The translations under genes were made by a program, and so were the position numbers. 64,000 bases of DNA from Flavobacterium magnum (lineage in GTDB: Bacteria; Bacteroidota; Bacteroidia; Flavobacteriales; Flavobacteriaceae). The notes under the pieces were generated by a model that was given only the letters and a program-made list of their open reading frames with translations, had not been told where the DNA came from and did no database searches. This document shows, one piece after another, positions 17,212 to 26,268 of this stretch. Each line of letters begins with the position of its first letter. The first letter of the stretch is position 1. The stretch covers positions 3,400,208 to 3,464,207 of the forward strand of contig NZ_CP028811.1 in the NCBI RefSeq assembly GCF_003055625.1, given 5' to 3'.

Positions 17212-18777
17212 ATGGATACAATTTTAATCATAATCATTTCCGCCATCGCAGGTGTGGCCGGTGGATTCGTAATCGCCAAGATCCTGGAGAAGAAGAACGT
17301 CTCCAATCTCATCAAAAATGCCCGTAAAGAAGCCGCGTCCATCTTAAAAGATGCCAGTCTCGAAGCCGAAAATACCAAAAAAGACAAAATCCTTCAGGCC
17401 AAGGAGAAGTTCATTGAACTCAAGGCGGAGCACGAACAGGTCATCCTGAACCGTGAAAAGAAAGTAGCGGAAATAGAAAAAAGGATCCGCGACAAGGAAT
17501 CCCTGGTTTCCAATGAATTGGCTAAAGCCAAAAAAATCAATGATGATTTTGAAAGTAAAACCAAGGAATACAATAACAAGATAGATGTCCTCGACAAAAA
17601 GCAGGCCGAGGTGGAGCGCATGCACAAAAGCCAGCTCGAGCAGCTTGAAGTGATTTCAGGCCTGTCTACGGAAGACGCCAAAAACCAACTCATAGAAGGC
17701 CTGAAAGCCGAAGCCAAAAGCAATGCGATGTCATACATCCAGGATACCCTGGAGGAGGCAAAACTCACGGCACAACAGGAAGCCAAGAAAATCATCATCA
17801 ACACCATCCAGCGCGTCGGGACCGAAGAAGCAGTCGAAAACTGCGTGTCAGTCTTCAACATCGAATCGGATGATGTCAAGGGTAGGATCATCGGGCGTGA
17901 GGGTCGTAACATCCGTGCAATTGAGGCGGCAACCGGTGTGGAAATCATTGTCGACGATACGCCGGAAGCAATCATCCTGTCGTGCTTTGACCCGGTCAGG
18001 AGGGAAATTGCCAGACTGTCGCTGCACAAACTGGTGACCGATGGCCGTATACACCCTGCAAGGATTGAAGAGGTGGTTGCCAAAACAACCAAACAGATTG
18101 ACGACGAGATTGCTGAAGTCGGAAAGCGTACGGTTATCGATCTGGGCATCCATGGATTACACCCTGAACTGATCAAAGTTGTCGGAAGGATGAAATACCG
18201 TTCTTCATACGGACAAAACCTCTTACAGCACTCTCGAGAGGTTTCGAAACTTTGTGGTATCATGGCTGCTGAATTAGGACTCAATGTAAAACTTGCCAAA
18301 AGGGCCGGACTGTTGCACGATATAGGTAAAGTGCCGGATACCGAAAGTGACTTGCCACACGCACTGTTGGGAATGCAATGGGCGGAAAAATATGGCGAAA
18401 AAGAAGAAGTGTGCAACGCCATTGGGGCGCACCACGACGAGATTGAGATGAAGTCACTCCTCTCTCCTATCGTGCAGGTTTGCGACGCGATTTCGGGAGC
18501 AAGACCGGGAGCACGCCGCCAGGTGCTTGATTCGTACATCCAGAGGCTTAAGGACCTTGAAGAGATCGCTTTCGGATTCCATGGCGTGAAAAACGCGTAT
18601 GCGATCCAGGCAGGACGTGAATTGCGTGTAATCGTGGAAAGCGAAAAAGTATCCGACGACCATGCGGCCAGTCTTTCTTTCGATATCTCTCAGAAAATCC
18701 AGACTGAAATGACGTATCCGGGTCAGGTAAAAATTACCGTAATCAGGGAAACAAGGGCGGTGAATATTGCAAAGTAA
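17212..18777 (+). CDS. rny: Ribonuclease Y
   Basis: 521 aa. A single N-terminal membrane helix (about 2-24) is followed by a long charged coiled coil (about 30-200). Next comes a KH RNA-binding domain (around [20 protein letters not shown], about 222-242), and then an HD hydrolase domain with [10 protein letters not shown] near residue 365 and the downstream HHDE. The domain order and length are standard. RNase Y is the membrane-bound endonuclease that starts decay of many mRNAs in bacteria lacking RNase E. It follows the 6S RNA gene and ends in a strong hairpin terminator. Confidence 0.96.
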   Translation: MDTILIIIISAIAGVAGGFVIAKILEKKNVSNLIKNARKEAASILKDASLEAENTKKDKILQAKEKFIELKAEHEQVILNREKKVAEIEKRIRDKESLVSNELAKAKKINDDFESKTKEYNNKIDVLDKKQAEVERMHKSQLEQLEVISGLSTEDAKNQLIEGLKAEAKSNAMSYIQDTLEEAKLTAQQEAKKIIINTIQRVGTEEAVENCVSVFNIESDDVKGRIIGREGRNIRAIEAATGVEIIVDDTPEAIILSCFDPVRREIARLSLHKLVTDGRIHPARIEEVVAKTTKQIDDEIAEVGKRTVIDLGIHGLHPELIKVVGRMKYRSSYGQNLLQHSREVSKLCGIMAAELGLNVKLAKRAGLLHDIGKVPDTESDLPHALLGMQWAEKYGEKEEVCNAIGAHHDEIEMKSLLSPIVQVCDAISGARPGARRQVLDSYIQRLKDLEEIAFGFHGVKNAYAIQAGRELRVIVESEKVSDDHAASLSFDISQKIQTEMTYPGQVKITVIRETRAVNIAK

Positions 18778-18798
18778 TCCTGATCCTTTTATAAAATC

Positions 18799-18825
18799 AA
18801 AAGCTCCTTAACGGAGCTTTTTTTA
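18799..18825. terminator. Bidirectional terminator between rny and the response regulator
   Basis: AAAAGCTCC (18799-18807) pairs with GGAGCTTTT (18813-18821), flanked by T runs on the plus side and by an A-rich tract that gives T on the other strand. It can serve both rny and the converging response-regulator gene that stops at 18831. Confidence 0.8.
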
Positions 18826-18830
18826 TTTTT

Positions 18831-19226
18831 TTATGGGGCGAATATTTTGTTAATGTCCGATTGGCTGATGGGCTTGAGAAAGTAACTTGCAATGTCGTTC
18901 TCAAAATCCCTGGCCTTGCTGATGTCTATGTTGTCATTCGACGAGGTGACCACGTAAATATCGGTGGTCAGTTCGAAATTCTCCCGAAGCTTCCTGAATT
19001 CCTCCAAAAACTGCCATCCGTCCATGATGGGCATATTGATGTCGAGTAAAATCAAGTCCGGAAATTCGTTGGCATGCAGCTTCTGCTTTAAAATCTCAAT
19101 CGCATCAAATCCATTTTCAAAAAAGGAAGGGGTCAGCCTGATGTTATTTTTGTTCAGTAAATTCCGCAGGATAAAATGGTAAATCTTATCATCGTCGACC
19201 ACAAACAGGTCTTTATATTTATTCAT
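18831..19226 (-). CDS. Single-domain response regulator (CheY-like)
   Basis: 131 aa receiver domain: acidic triad FVVDDDK at 8-14, phosphoacceptor Asp62 in LILLDINMPIMDGW, Thr/Ser in VTSSNDN and the conserved lysine in YFLKPIS near 118. There is no output domain. Its start overlaps the end of the histidine kinase gene by 8 bp, so it is the kinase's cognate partner and is probably translationally coupled. It could act as a phosphate shuttle or bind a target protein directly. The downstream target is not encoded nearby. Confidence 0.9.
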   Translation of the reverse strand: MNKYKDLFVVDDDKIYHFILRNLLNKNNIRLTPSFFENGFDAIEILKQKLHANEFPDLILLDINMPIMDGWQFLEEFRKLRENFELTTDIYVVTSSNDNIDISKARDFENDIASYFLKPISQSDINKIFAP

Positions 19227-20736
19227 TAAAATAGATTTTGAAAATGGTGCCTTTATTTACCTCGCTGTCCACGACAATTTTTCCGCCCATGGCTTCAACC
19301 TGGTTTTTTGACATGAATAATCCCAATCCGCGTGAATTGGGATGCTTGTGAAAAGTCTTATACATCCCGAACAAGACATTTCCGTGCTTTTCCAGATTGA
19401 TTCCCAAACCGTTGTCAGCAATGGAAAGCACCTTCCTGCCCTCTTCGTAATAAAAATTGTAATGGATCAATGGCGTTCGGTCCGGATGGGAATATTTGAC
19501 CGCGTTGGTCGAAAAATTCAGCAGCACACTCTCGAGGTAAGCGGGATTGAAGTAGACGGTCTCGTCATCAGGGATGTCGATTCGGTATGCCACCTGGTGC
19601 CTGGCAAATTCTTCTGAGAGCAGCGTAAGCATCTTACGCAGGTAATGCCGGACATTCAGGTGCTCGCGTACCGGCTTTAAATCCGACTGTATTTCCACCA
19701 ATTCCTTAAGATTGGCTATCGTTTCCGTCAGGTGGTTCGAGTTGGTCCGGATGTGAATCATGCTTTCCTGCCGCAAGGCCTCGTCGGTTTCAGTCTCCAT
19801 CAAATCGAGCAGCATCTTAAAATTGCCCGCATGCGAACGCAGGTTGTGCGACACGATGTGGGCAAAATTAAGCAGTTTCTTGTTTTGTTCGCTTAACAGG
19901 TGCAGGGTCTTTTGCAGTTCGTTCTCTTTTTCAATCCGGGCCGAGATATTGCTGTGTGTCCCGATAACGCGCAACGGTTCCCCATTGATATCGCGGTCTA
20001 TAATCTTGCCGCGGCTCAGTACCCAGCGGTACTCGTCGTTTTTTGTGCGGACCCTTTGCAGGTTTTCATAAAAAGGCGTGTGGTTGTCGAGATGACGCTG
20101 AATGTCATTGCTGTATTTTTCCTTGTCTTCCGGATGGATCCTGTCGTCCCAAACCCGGATGTCGAGGATCGCATCCTTTTCATCAAAATCAAGCATCTTC
20201 ATCGACTGTGAAGAAAAGAAGACCTTGTTTGTGCGCACATCTAGATCCCATATCCCTTCTGATGATGCTTCCAGGGCAAACTGGTAGCGTTCTTCAGAAA
20301 TCTTGAGTTTCAACGCCTGGATTCGGCTGTCGGTGTGGTCATTGATGCGGCCGTAAAACACGAGCCCGCCCTTATTATCCTCCTCAACAGTGGCCCGGAC
20401 CTTGAACCAGCGTAATCCCTTGACGGGTAAATTGCAGCGGAATTCGAAAAGCAGGTTCTGCATGCTTTCCCTTGCGTTGGCAATAGCCTCCATGAGCCTG
20501 TCAAAATCTTCGGGAATAATCTTGCTGCGCAAAACATCAATGGTGTAGTAGTTGATTTCCTCTTCGGTGAGCTCAAAATGATTGATCACCGACTCGCTCA
20601 TGAAAGGGAAACTGATCCTGCCTTCGCCAGAAATAGTCATCTGGAAAATCAAGTCCGGAACCTGTGACAAGAGTTTATTGTAGAAATTGATCTTATCGTC
20701 CTGCTGTAAGGAATTCGCAAAGAAATCTAATTTCAT
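19219..20736 (-). CDS. PAS-domain sensor histidine kinase
   Basis: 505 aa with no membrane helix, so a cytoplasmic sensor. Two PAS/PAC modules occupy roughly 15-135 and 145-270. A dimerisation helix with the H-box HIVSHNLRSHAGN follows near 293. The ATP-binding domain has an N box (NFSTNAVKYSHP), G1 (IADNGLGI) and G2 (GLGLFMSKNQ). All the motifs needed for autophosphorylation are present. It is followed, with an 8-bp overlap, by a single-domain response regulator. The signal sensed by the PAS domains cannot be inferred. Similar HNLRS-type kinases are common in Flavobacteria. Confidence 0.92.
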   Translation of the reverse strand: MKLDFFANSLQQDDKINFYNKLLSQVPDLIFQMTISGEGRISFPFMSESVINHFELTEEEINYYTIDVLRSKIIPEDFDRLMEAIANARESMQNLLFEFRCNLPVKGLRWFKVRATVEEDNKGGLVFYGRINDHTDSRIQALKLKISEERYQFALEASSEGIWDLDVRTNKVFFSSQSMKMLDFDEKDAILDIRVWDDRIHPEDKEKYSNDIQRHLDNHTPFYENLQRVRTKNDEYRWVLSRGKIIDRDINGEPLRVIGTHSNISARIEKENELQKTLHLLSEQNKKLLNFAHIVSHNLRSHAGNFKMLLDLMETETDEALRQESMIHIRTNSNHLTETIANLKELVEIQSDLKPVREHLNVRHYLRKMLTLLSEEFARHQVAYRIDIPDDETVYFNPAYLESVLLNFSTNAVKYSHPDRTPLIHYNFYYEEGRKVLSIADNGLGINLEKHGNVLFGMYKTFHKHPNSRGLGLFMSKNQVEAMGGKIVVDSEVNKGTIFKIYFNE

Positions 20737-20817
20737 CTGTCGATATTAAAAAGGACGGACTTCCGTACTCCCATTGTTTTAAGCTTTTTACAAAAATATA
20801 AAAAATCGGCTAAAAAC

Positions 20818-21735
20818 CTATTTTCTCGGATGAAATGCATTAATTACCTGCGTAAGGTGTTTTCTGTCTAGATGTACGTAAATTTCTGTAGTGGTGATGC
20901 TCTCATGGCCGAGCATCAGCTGGATCGACCGAAGGTCAGCACCATTTTCAAGCAGGTGCGTGGCAAATGAATGCCTGAAGGTGTGCGGACTGATCGATTT
21001 GTTCAGACTGATTTTCTCCGCGAGGTTCCTGATGATTGTAAAAACCATCGCGCGGGTCAGTTTGCGGCCGCGCCGATTCAGGAAAAGGGTATCTTCGTGG
21101 CCTTTTTGTATTGGGAACGCGGTCCTGATGTGGTCCTTGTATGAGTCGATCAATTTCCGGGTGTGGCTCCCGATGGGCAAAAACCGCTGCTTATTGCCTT
21201 TACCCGTAACCCGGATAAATCCCTCATCAAAAAACAAATCCGAAATTTTCAGATCGACCAGTTCAGACACGCGCAAGCCGCAGCCGTAAAGCGTCTCGAG
21301 CATGGATTCGTTGCGGTATCCCTCAATGCTGTCTGCCCCTTTTTTATCCTTAAGCGCAATGGCTGAGATCAATTGATCGATTTCAGAAAGCGACAACGTG
21401 TCGGGCAACTTCCTGCCCGTCCTGGGCGGTTCAATGAGCTCCATCGGGCTGTCCTTACGGTAATCCTCAAAAATGAGGTAATTGAAAAAACTCTTTAACC
21501 CGGAGATCAGCCGCGCCTGCGAGCGTGGGTTTATCGTTTTGGAAATATCGTAAATAAACTGCTGGATGTGTTCAGGGCCTATTTTAACCGGCGATACATC
21601 GATGCCATTGTCATCCAGGAAAGAGCAGAGTTTTTCGATGTCAAGGGTGTAATTGCCGATCGTATTCAACGACAATCCGCGTTCGATGCGCAGGTATGAC
21701 TGGTAACTTTTTATGAATGATATCCATTTGCCCAT
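20818..21735 (-). CDS. xerD: Site-specific tyrosine recombinase XerD
   Basis: 305 aa from the ATG at 21735 (MGKWISFIKSYQSYLRIERG), the usual beginning of Flavobacterial XerD. An upstream ATG adds nine unconserved residues. The N-terminal SAM-like core-binding domain is followed by the catalytic domain with Arg in GCGLRVSELVDLK, the HTFRHSFATH motif (His and Arg), LGH and the nucleophile Tyr in TTTEIYVHL. With XerC it resolves chromosome dimers at dif during division. It is flanked upstream by an outer-membrane barrel gene with its own terminator. Confidence 0.93.
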   Translation of the reverse strand: MGKWISFIKSYQSYLRIERGLSLNTIGNYTLDIEKLCSFLDDNGIDVSPVKIGPEHIQQFIYDISKTINPRSQARLISGLKSFFNYLIFEDYRKDSPMELIEPPRTGRKLPDTLSLSEIDQLISAIALKDKKGADSIEGYRNESMLETLYGCGLRVSELVDLKISDLFFDEGFIRVTGKGNKQRFLPIGSHTRKLIDSYKDHIRTAFPIQKGHEDTLFLNRRGRKLTRAMVFTIIRNLAEKISLNKSISPHTFRHSFATHLLENGADLRSIQLMLGHESITTTEIYVHLDRKHLTQVINAFHPRK

Positions 21736-21768
21736 ACTGCAAATAAAGCAATAATTACGCATAAAAGA

Positions 21769-21790
21769 AGCCTCCCGGTCAGGAGGCTTT
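21769..21790 (-). terminator. Terminator of the reverse-strand barrel gene
   Basis: AAGCCTCC and GGAGGCTT form a stem in the 75-bp gap between the barrel gene stop (21811) and the xerD start. The following T tract is short and interrupted, so partial readthrough into xerD is possible. Confidence 0.6.
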
Positions 21791-21810
21791 CACTTTATTT
21801 TAAGCAGATA

Positions 21811-22368
21811 TTAGAAGTGCAATGCAAATCCGATATTTACCTGGAACATACCGTCTTCAGTATAGTTATCGTTAAGGCTTGAATTGTACCTTACACCTGG
21901 CTCGATAGACACATTGTCACCAAGGAACCATGCGTAACCTGCCTGCAAACCTAAGTAAGATGGTGTTTCAGCATCCGGACCTACCTCGTAGATGTCTCCA
22001 GAAGCTCCAGTATAGTCAACCTGTACCGGAATCATTCCTAAGATGTAGTATTTTGCACCGACTTTGTAAGCAAAACCGCTTCCGTCAACTGTTCCATCAT
22101 CAAAAGAGTTGTAACCGATACCCGCTTTGATAGCAAGGTTATCCATAATGAAGTAACCTGCCTCAGCACCAAGGTTCATTACTTTCACATCTCCTTGTGA
22201 AGAATATCCGAAACTGGTGTTAGCACCACGGATTGCACCAAAACCTGTGTTGGCTTCGATCAACCATTTTCCTTTAGCAGTCTGACCACCATTTGATTTG
22301 GCATCATCCTGTGCGTTTGCAAAACCGAAAGCCAATAATGCAACAGCTGATAAAATAATTTTTTTCAT
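21811..22368 (-). CDS. Outer-membrane beta-barrel protein
   Basis: 185 aa with a signal peptide (MKKIILSAVALLAFGFANAQ). The rest is a compact barrel of alternating strands rich in glycine and aromatics, ending in NIGFALHF with the C-terminal phenylalanine expected of Bam substrates. It fits the OmpW/PorT-like small barrel group (outer membrane protein beta-barrel domain). Function within this group is mostly unknown. It is transcribed divergently from a second barrel gene at 22584 and has a TAAATTTG box on its strand at 22399-22406. High-frequency codons and a strong promoter hint at abundant expression (inference). Confidence 0.85.
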   Translation of the reverse strand: MKKIILSAVALLAFGFANAQDDAKSNGGQTAKGKWLIEANTGFGAIRGANTSFGYSSQGDVKVMNLGAEAGYFIMDNLAIKAGIGYNSFDDGTVDGSGFAYKVGAKYYILGMIPVQVDYTGASGDIYEVGPDAETPSYLGLQAGYAWFLGDNVSIEPGVRYNSSLNDNYTEDGMFQVNIGFALHF

Positions 22369-22398
22369 AATTCTGTTTTGTTTTTAAATTAACTGAAA

Positions 22399-22406
22399 CA
22401 AATTTA
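22399..22406 (-). promoter_or_regulatory. -7 box for the reverse-strand barrel gene
   Basis: Reverse-strand TAAATTTG, an exact TAnnTTTG match, with TTTTTG 16 bp further upstream as a possible -33 element, and about 31 bp ahead of the ATG at 22368. Confidence 0.65.
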
Positions 22407-22427
22407 TATCGATTCCAAGACTCAAAA

Positions 22428-22478
22428 ATTAACAAGTATTGGGAGTTATCAACACAGTTATTAACAAGTTATAAACAA
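22428..22478. repeat. Array of TTATNAACA elements between divergent barrel genes
   Basis: GTTATCAACAC (22445), GTTATTAACAA (22457) and GTTATAAACAA (22468) follow each other at 11-12 bp, with a partial copy ATTAACAAG at 22428. They lie between the two divergent promoters. The unit resembles a DnaA box with one change (TTATCCACA), but a dedicated regulator is equally possible. Confidence 0.5.
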
Positions 22479-22507
22479 CCTGGATGATTTAAAGTATTGT
22501 TAATTAT

Positions 22508-22540
22508 TTTGAGGTTTTTGGGAATTCAGACTAATTTCGT
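22508..22540 (+). promoter_or_regulatory. Probable promoter of the plus-strand barrel gene
   Basis: TTTTG (22508-22512), a 20-bp spacer and TAATTTCG (22533-22540), one base off the TAnnTTTG consensus, 43 bp before the ATG at 22584. Confidence 0.5.
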
Positions 22541-22583
22541 GGGTAAGTAAAAACAAGAACCAATTTAACCTAAAAAAGAAGTT

Positions 22584-23123
22584 ATGAAAAAAGTAATCTT
22601 ATTAACAATGTTTCTGGTGTTCGGCACTGTGTCTCAGGCACAAGGTGTAAAGTTCGGTATTAAGGGCGGAGCCAACTTCGCCAATTTCGACGGTGGGGAC
22701 CTAGACAGCAAGAGCATCACGAGTTTTCACGGTGGTGTATTTGTAGAGCTTGGCATCACACCAAGTTTCGCCATACAGCCTGAAGCGCTCTACTCTTCAC
22801 AAGGTGCCAAAGTAGAAGGATTTGACGATGTAAAATTTGACTACATCAACATTCCCGTGATGGCGAGATTTTACGTACTGCCTGACGTGGTGAGTATCGA
22901 TGCGGGTCCGCAGTTCGGTTTCCTGGTAAACGATGACTTCGGGAACATTCCGGGTGATTTCAAGACAAAATCATTTGACCTGGGTATTGCCGGTGGCGCT
23001 ACAGTGAATATCGCTGCAGGATTCTTCGCTTCGGCGCGTTATATCGTCGGACTTACGGAAGCATCAAAAGAAGCTGAAATTAAAAACATGACTGCACAGC
23101 TGTCTTTAGGATACAAGTTCTAA
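22584..23123 (+). CDS. PorT-type outer-membrane beta-barrel protein
   Basis: 179 aa with a cleavable signal peptide (to about SQAQG, residue 19-20). FGIKGGANFANFDG, the usual first strand of the PorT/OMP_b-brl_2 family, follows, and later come GVFVELGITPSFAIQPEALY and a final LSLGYKF. It forms a small barrel in the outer membrane. PorT itself assists type IX secretion, but most relatives like this one have no known role, so I do not give it the name. A hairpin terminator follows at 23144. Confidence 0.87.
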   Translation: MKKVILLTMFLVFGTVSQAQGVKFGIKGGANFANFDGGDLDSKSITSFHGGVFVELGITPSFAIQPEALYSSQGAKVEGFDDVKFDYINIPVMARFYVLPDVVSIDAGPQFGFLVNDDFGNIPGDFKTKSFDLGIAGGATVNIAAGFFASARYIVGLTEASKEAEIKNMTAQLSLGYKF

Positions 23124-23143
23124 ATAACTGTGCGAAGTAATTC

Positions 23144-23176
23144 AAAGCCGATTCTTTTAAGGATCGGCTTTTTTAT
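23144..23176 (+). terminator. Terminator of the plus-strand barrel gene
   Basis: AAAGCCGATTC pairs with GGATCGGCTTT (one mismatch) and runs into a T tract, 20 bp after the stop. Confidence 0.75.
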
Positions 23177-23214
23177 TTAAGTCCAAACCCATATTTTTAC
23201 CAAAACAACCTACC

Positions 23215-23628
23215 ATGAAAATCGCCATCATCAATGGCCCTAACCTGAATCTCCTGGGAACAAGGGAACCTGAAGTTTACGGCAGCACGACTTTTGAAGA
23301 TTATTTTGACCGCCTCAAAGCACAGTTTCCCACGGTCGAATTGTTGCTTTTCCAAAGCAATATCGAAGGGGAAATCGTCGGATTCCTGCAACAATGCGGG
23401 TTCTCCTGCGACGGCATCATCCTCAACGCTGCCGCGTATACCCACACTTCGGTCGCCATCGGCGATGCTGTAAAAGCAATTACGGCACCCGTCGTGGAAG
23501 TCCACATTTCAAACACATTTGCCCGTGAAAGCTACCGCCACCAGTCGTTCGTTTCCCCGAATGCTGCGGGGGTCATCATCGGTTTCGGGCTGCAGGGCTA
23601 CGCGCTGGCCGTCCGCTCTTTTTTGTAG
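23215..23628 (+). CDS. aroQ: 3-dehydroquinate dehydratase, type II
   Basis: 137 aa. Opens MKIAIINGPNLNLLGTREPE with the catalytic tyrosine at 22 and arginine at 17, then NAAAYTHTSVA (71-81) and EVHISN with His97. These are the type II (AroQ) active-site residues and the length is normal. It dehydrates 3-dehydroquinate in the shikimate pathway, as a cytoplasmic dodecamer. Near xerD on the opposite strand, as I recall for many Flavobacteria, but here two barrel genes separate them. Confidence 0.95.
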   Translation: MKIAIINGPNLNLLGTREPEVYGSTTFEDYFDRLKAQFPTVELLLFQSNIEGEIVGFLQQCGFSCDGIILNAAAYTHTSVAIGDAVKAITAPVVEVHISNTFARESYRHQSFVSPNAAGVIIGFGLQGYALAVRSFL

Positions 23629-23686
23629 CCGATGCAACCTTATCGGCGCTGAATTCGTCAACATACAAAACAAAAACCAATAAACC

Positions 23687-26167
23687 ATGAAACAATTCCT
23701 TACGCTCTTTCTATTCTGCATTGCCTTTTCGTCATCCGGGCAGATCCGCGGCACGGTGACCGATGATAACAATGTCCCGCTGCCGCTCGTCACCGTCCTG
23801 GTCGAAAACACCTACAACGGCACCTCAGCCAACGAACAGGGCCAGTATGAACTGAATGTCACCCAACCCGGGAAATACACACTCATTTTTCAATACCTCG
23901 GTTTTAAAACCAAAAAAATTACCGTCAATGTTGACAAATTTCCATTTGTGCAGAATGCCGTGCTCTCGGAAGAAAGTTTGTCGCTGTCAGAGGTTGTAAT
24001 CAACACCAAAGACAATCCGGCCAATGCGCTGATCAGGAAAGCCATCGCGGCTAAAAAAGCCAATTCGGCAAAAACCGCGCGTTACACCGCCGACTTCTAT
24101 TCGCGCGGAATTTTCAAACTGAAAGACATGCCTAAGAAAATTTTCGGTGAGGAAGTAGGTGACATGGAAGGCATGCTTGATTCTACCGGAACGGGCATAC
24201 TGTATCTTTCAGAAACCGTGTCAAAAATCACTTTCGAGAAACCCGACAACCTCAAGGAACGCATCATCGCTTCAAAAATCAGCGGAAACGACAACGGCTT
24301 CAGCTACAATACTGCGGGCGCTACGGTGTACGACTTTTACGACAACACGCTGAAATTCGGCATCAATATGATTTCCCCGATTGCGGACAATGCCTTTAAT
24401 TACTACAAATACAAGCTTGAAGGCAATTTCACGGACGACAACAACAACATCATCAGTAAAATTAGGATCATCCCGCGTCGTGACTCAGAGCCGGTTTTTG
24501 AAGGGTTCATTTACATCGTCGAGGATTCCTGGGCGATCTATGCGGTGGATGTCGACATTAAGGGCTACCGCATCAAGCAGGAATTCCTTGACACGATGAA
24601 GCTGGTACAGAATTTCGGTTACAACAGAAACAACGGCATCTGGTCGAAAAACACGCAGAGCCTCGAATTTAACGCGGGAATCTTCGGCATTAAATTCAAC
24701 GGAAAATTTTCTTATGTCTACACAAACTACGACTTCAGGGAATCGTTTGAGAAAAAGACGTTTACCAATGAGATCATCAGTTTCGAAGACAATTCAAACA
24801 AAAAGGACAATACCTTTTGGGACAGCAACCGACAGATTCCGCTGACAGATGAGGAAAGCAAAGATTATGTGAAGAAAGACAGTATTTACAAAGTTCGGAA
24901 TTCCAGGACCTACCTCGACTCCATTGACAGGAAAGGCAACAGGTTCCGCCTGCTGAGTCCGATAACCGGCTATCGCTATGCCAACAGCTATGAGAAATGG
25001 TCGTTCAATTACCGCGGCCTGATCAATCTGGGTTCACTGAGCTTCAATACCGTGCAGGGCTGGAACCTGGGCTCGGGGTTGTCTTACCGCAAGTGGAAAG
25101 ACGAGGAGAAAGGGAAATATACAAACGCCAGTGCGAACGTCAATTACGGGTTTGCTGAAGACCGGCTGCGTGTCACCGGCGATTTTTCCCACCGTTTCAA
25201 CAACCGGAATTATGCGTTTGTCCATCTCTCAGGTGGGACTACCGTGGCACAATACAATCCCGAGGAACCGATCGGTAAACTGGTGAACTCGGTGAGCACG
25301 TTGTTTTTCAAGGACAACTACATGAAGCTGTACAATAAGGAGTACGCCGGAATTACTTACGGGCGTGACGTCGCTAACGGGCTGAACCTTATGGGCCGTG
25401 TCGAGTACCAGCAACGCAAGACTTTGGTAAACCACACGGATTATACGGTAATAAAGAACGACGATCCGTACACATCAAACAATCCGCTTGATCCGGCCAA
25501 CGATGCGCCTGCCTTTGCGACCCATCATCTGACGAAAGCGTCGGTTTTCGCACGCATCAATTTCGGGAATAAATACATTACAAGGCCGGACGGTAAAATA
25601 AACCTGCGCAACCAGGATTATCCTACGATCTTTCTTGCCTACGACAACGCTTTTGGGGCAAGTGAAAAGAATTATGAGTTCCAATTGCTTTCCGGACGGA
25701 TCTACTATGATTTTACCGCCGGAAACAAAGGCACGTTTTCGTTTAATATTAAAGGAGGAAAATTCTTCAATGGAGAAAATATTTCGTTTATCGATTACAA
25801 GCATTTCAACGGGAACCAGACACATATCGGAAAGGATGAGCGCTACCTGAACGTGTTCAACCTGTTGCCCTACTATGCTGCCAGCACGAACGACGCATAC
25901 ACGGAAACCCACATCGAATACGATGATAAAGGTTACCTCATCAATAAGATCCCGCTATTGAACCTCTTGCGGGCGAAGCTGGTCCTTGGGGCGCACAATC
26001 TTGCCGTTCCAGACCGGAAACCCTACCAGGAATTTTCCGTCGGGCTCGATAATCTGGGCTTAGGCAAACTTAAGGTACTGCGGGTTGATTACGTGAGATC
26101 TTATCAAAACGGATTTGTCGGGGATGGCGTGGTTTTTGGCCTGAAATTCTTAAACATCCTGGAATAA
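23687..26167 (+). CDS. DUF5686 outer-membrane protein with carboxypeptidase-regulatory-like domain
   Basis: 826 aa with a signal peptide (cleavage around SSSGQ, residue 19). A CarboxypepD_reg-like domain (about 20-105, GTVTDDNNVPLPLVTVLVEN) precedes the DUF5686 segment (NALIRKAIAAKKANSAKTAR near 112) and a long beta-barrel to the C-terminus. This family is widespread in Bacteroidetes and sits in the outer membrane. No transport or enzymatic role is established. It lacks a TonB plug, so it is not a TonB-dependent receptor. It stands alone behind aroQ and ends at a strong bidirectional terminator shared with murA. Confidence 0.88.
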   Translation: MKQFLTLFLFCIAFSSSGQIRGTVTDDNNVPLPLVTVLVENTYNGTSANEQGQYELNVTQPGKYTLIFQYLGFKTKKITVNVDKFPFVQNAVLSEESLSLSEVVINTKDNPANALIRKAIAAKKANSAKTARYTADFYSRGIFKLKDMPKKIFGEEVGDMEGMLDSTGTGILYLSETVSKITFEKPDNLKERIIASKISGNDNGFSYNTAGATVYDFYDNTLKFGINMISPIADNAFNYYKYKLEGNFTDDNNNIISKIRIIPRRDSEPVFEGFIYIVEDSWAIYAVDVDIKGYRIKQEFLDTMKLVQNFGYNRNNGIWSKNTQSLEFNAGIFGIKFNGKFSYVYTNYDFRESFEKKTFTNEIISFEDNSNKKDNTFWDSNRQIPLTDEESKDYVKKDSIYKVRNSRTYLDSIDRKGNRFRLLSPITGYRYANSYEKWSFNYRGLINLGSLSFNTVQGWNLGSGLSYRKWKDEEKGKYTNASANVNYGFAEDRLRVTGDFSHRFNNRNYAFVHLSGGTTVAQYNPEEPIGKLVNSVSTLFFKDNYMKLYNKEYAGITYGRDVANGLNLMGRVEYQQRKTLVNHTDYTVIKNDDPYTSNNPLDPANDAPAFATHHLTKASVFARINFGNKYITRPDGKINLRNQDYPTIFLAYDNAFGASEKNYEFQLLSGRIYYDFTAGNKGTFSFNIKGGKFFNGENISFIDYKHFNGNQTHIGKDERYLNVFNLLPYYAASTNDAYTETHIEYDDKGYLINKIPLLNLLRAKLVLGAHNLAVPDRKPYQEFSVGLDNLGLGKLKVLRVDYVRSYQNGFVGDGVVFGLKFLNILE

Positions 26168-26190
26168 TCAATTTTGGAAAGTGGTGTAAA

Positions 26191-26224
26191 AAAAATCCCG
26201 TCATGACCTGACGGGATTTTTTTT
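26191..26224. terminator. Bidirectional terminator between the DUF5686 gene and murA
   Basis: ATCCCGTCA (26195-26203) pairs with TGACGGGAT (26209-26217). A T run follows on the plus side and an A run precedes it, so it works for both converging genes. Confidence 0.85.
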
Positions 26225-26268
26225 ATTTGCTTTACAATTGCATTGCGGGCATTATCCGGTCGCCGCAA

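Noticed and set aside
17394..18539. 381-codon open frame antisense to rny
   Set aside because: Composition is serine- and leucine-rich without motifs, and the opposite strand encodes a complete RNase Y.
20818..21735. Tyrosine recombinase as evidence of a mobile element
   Set aside because: Length, N-terminus and motifs are those of chromosomal XerD, and the neighbours are core genes.
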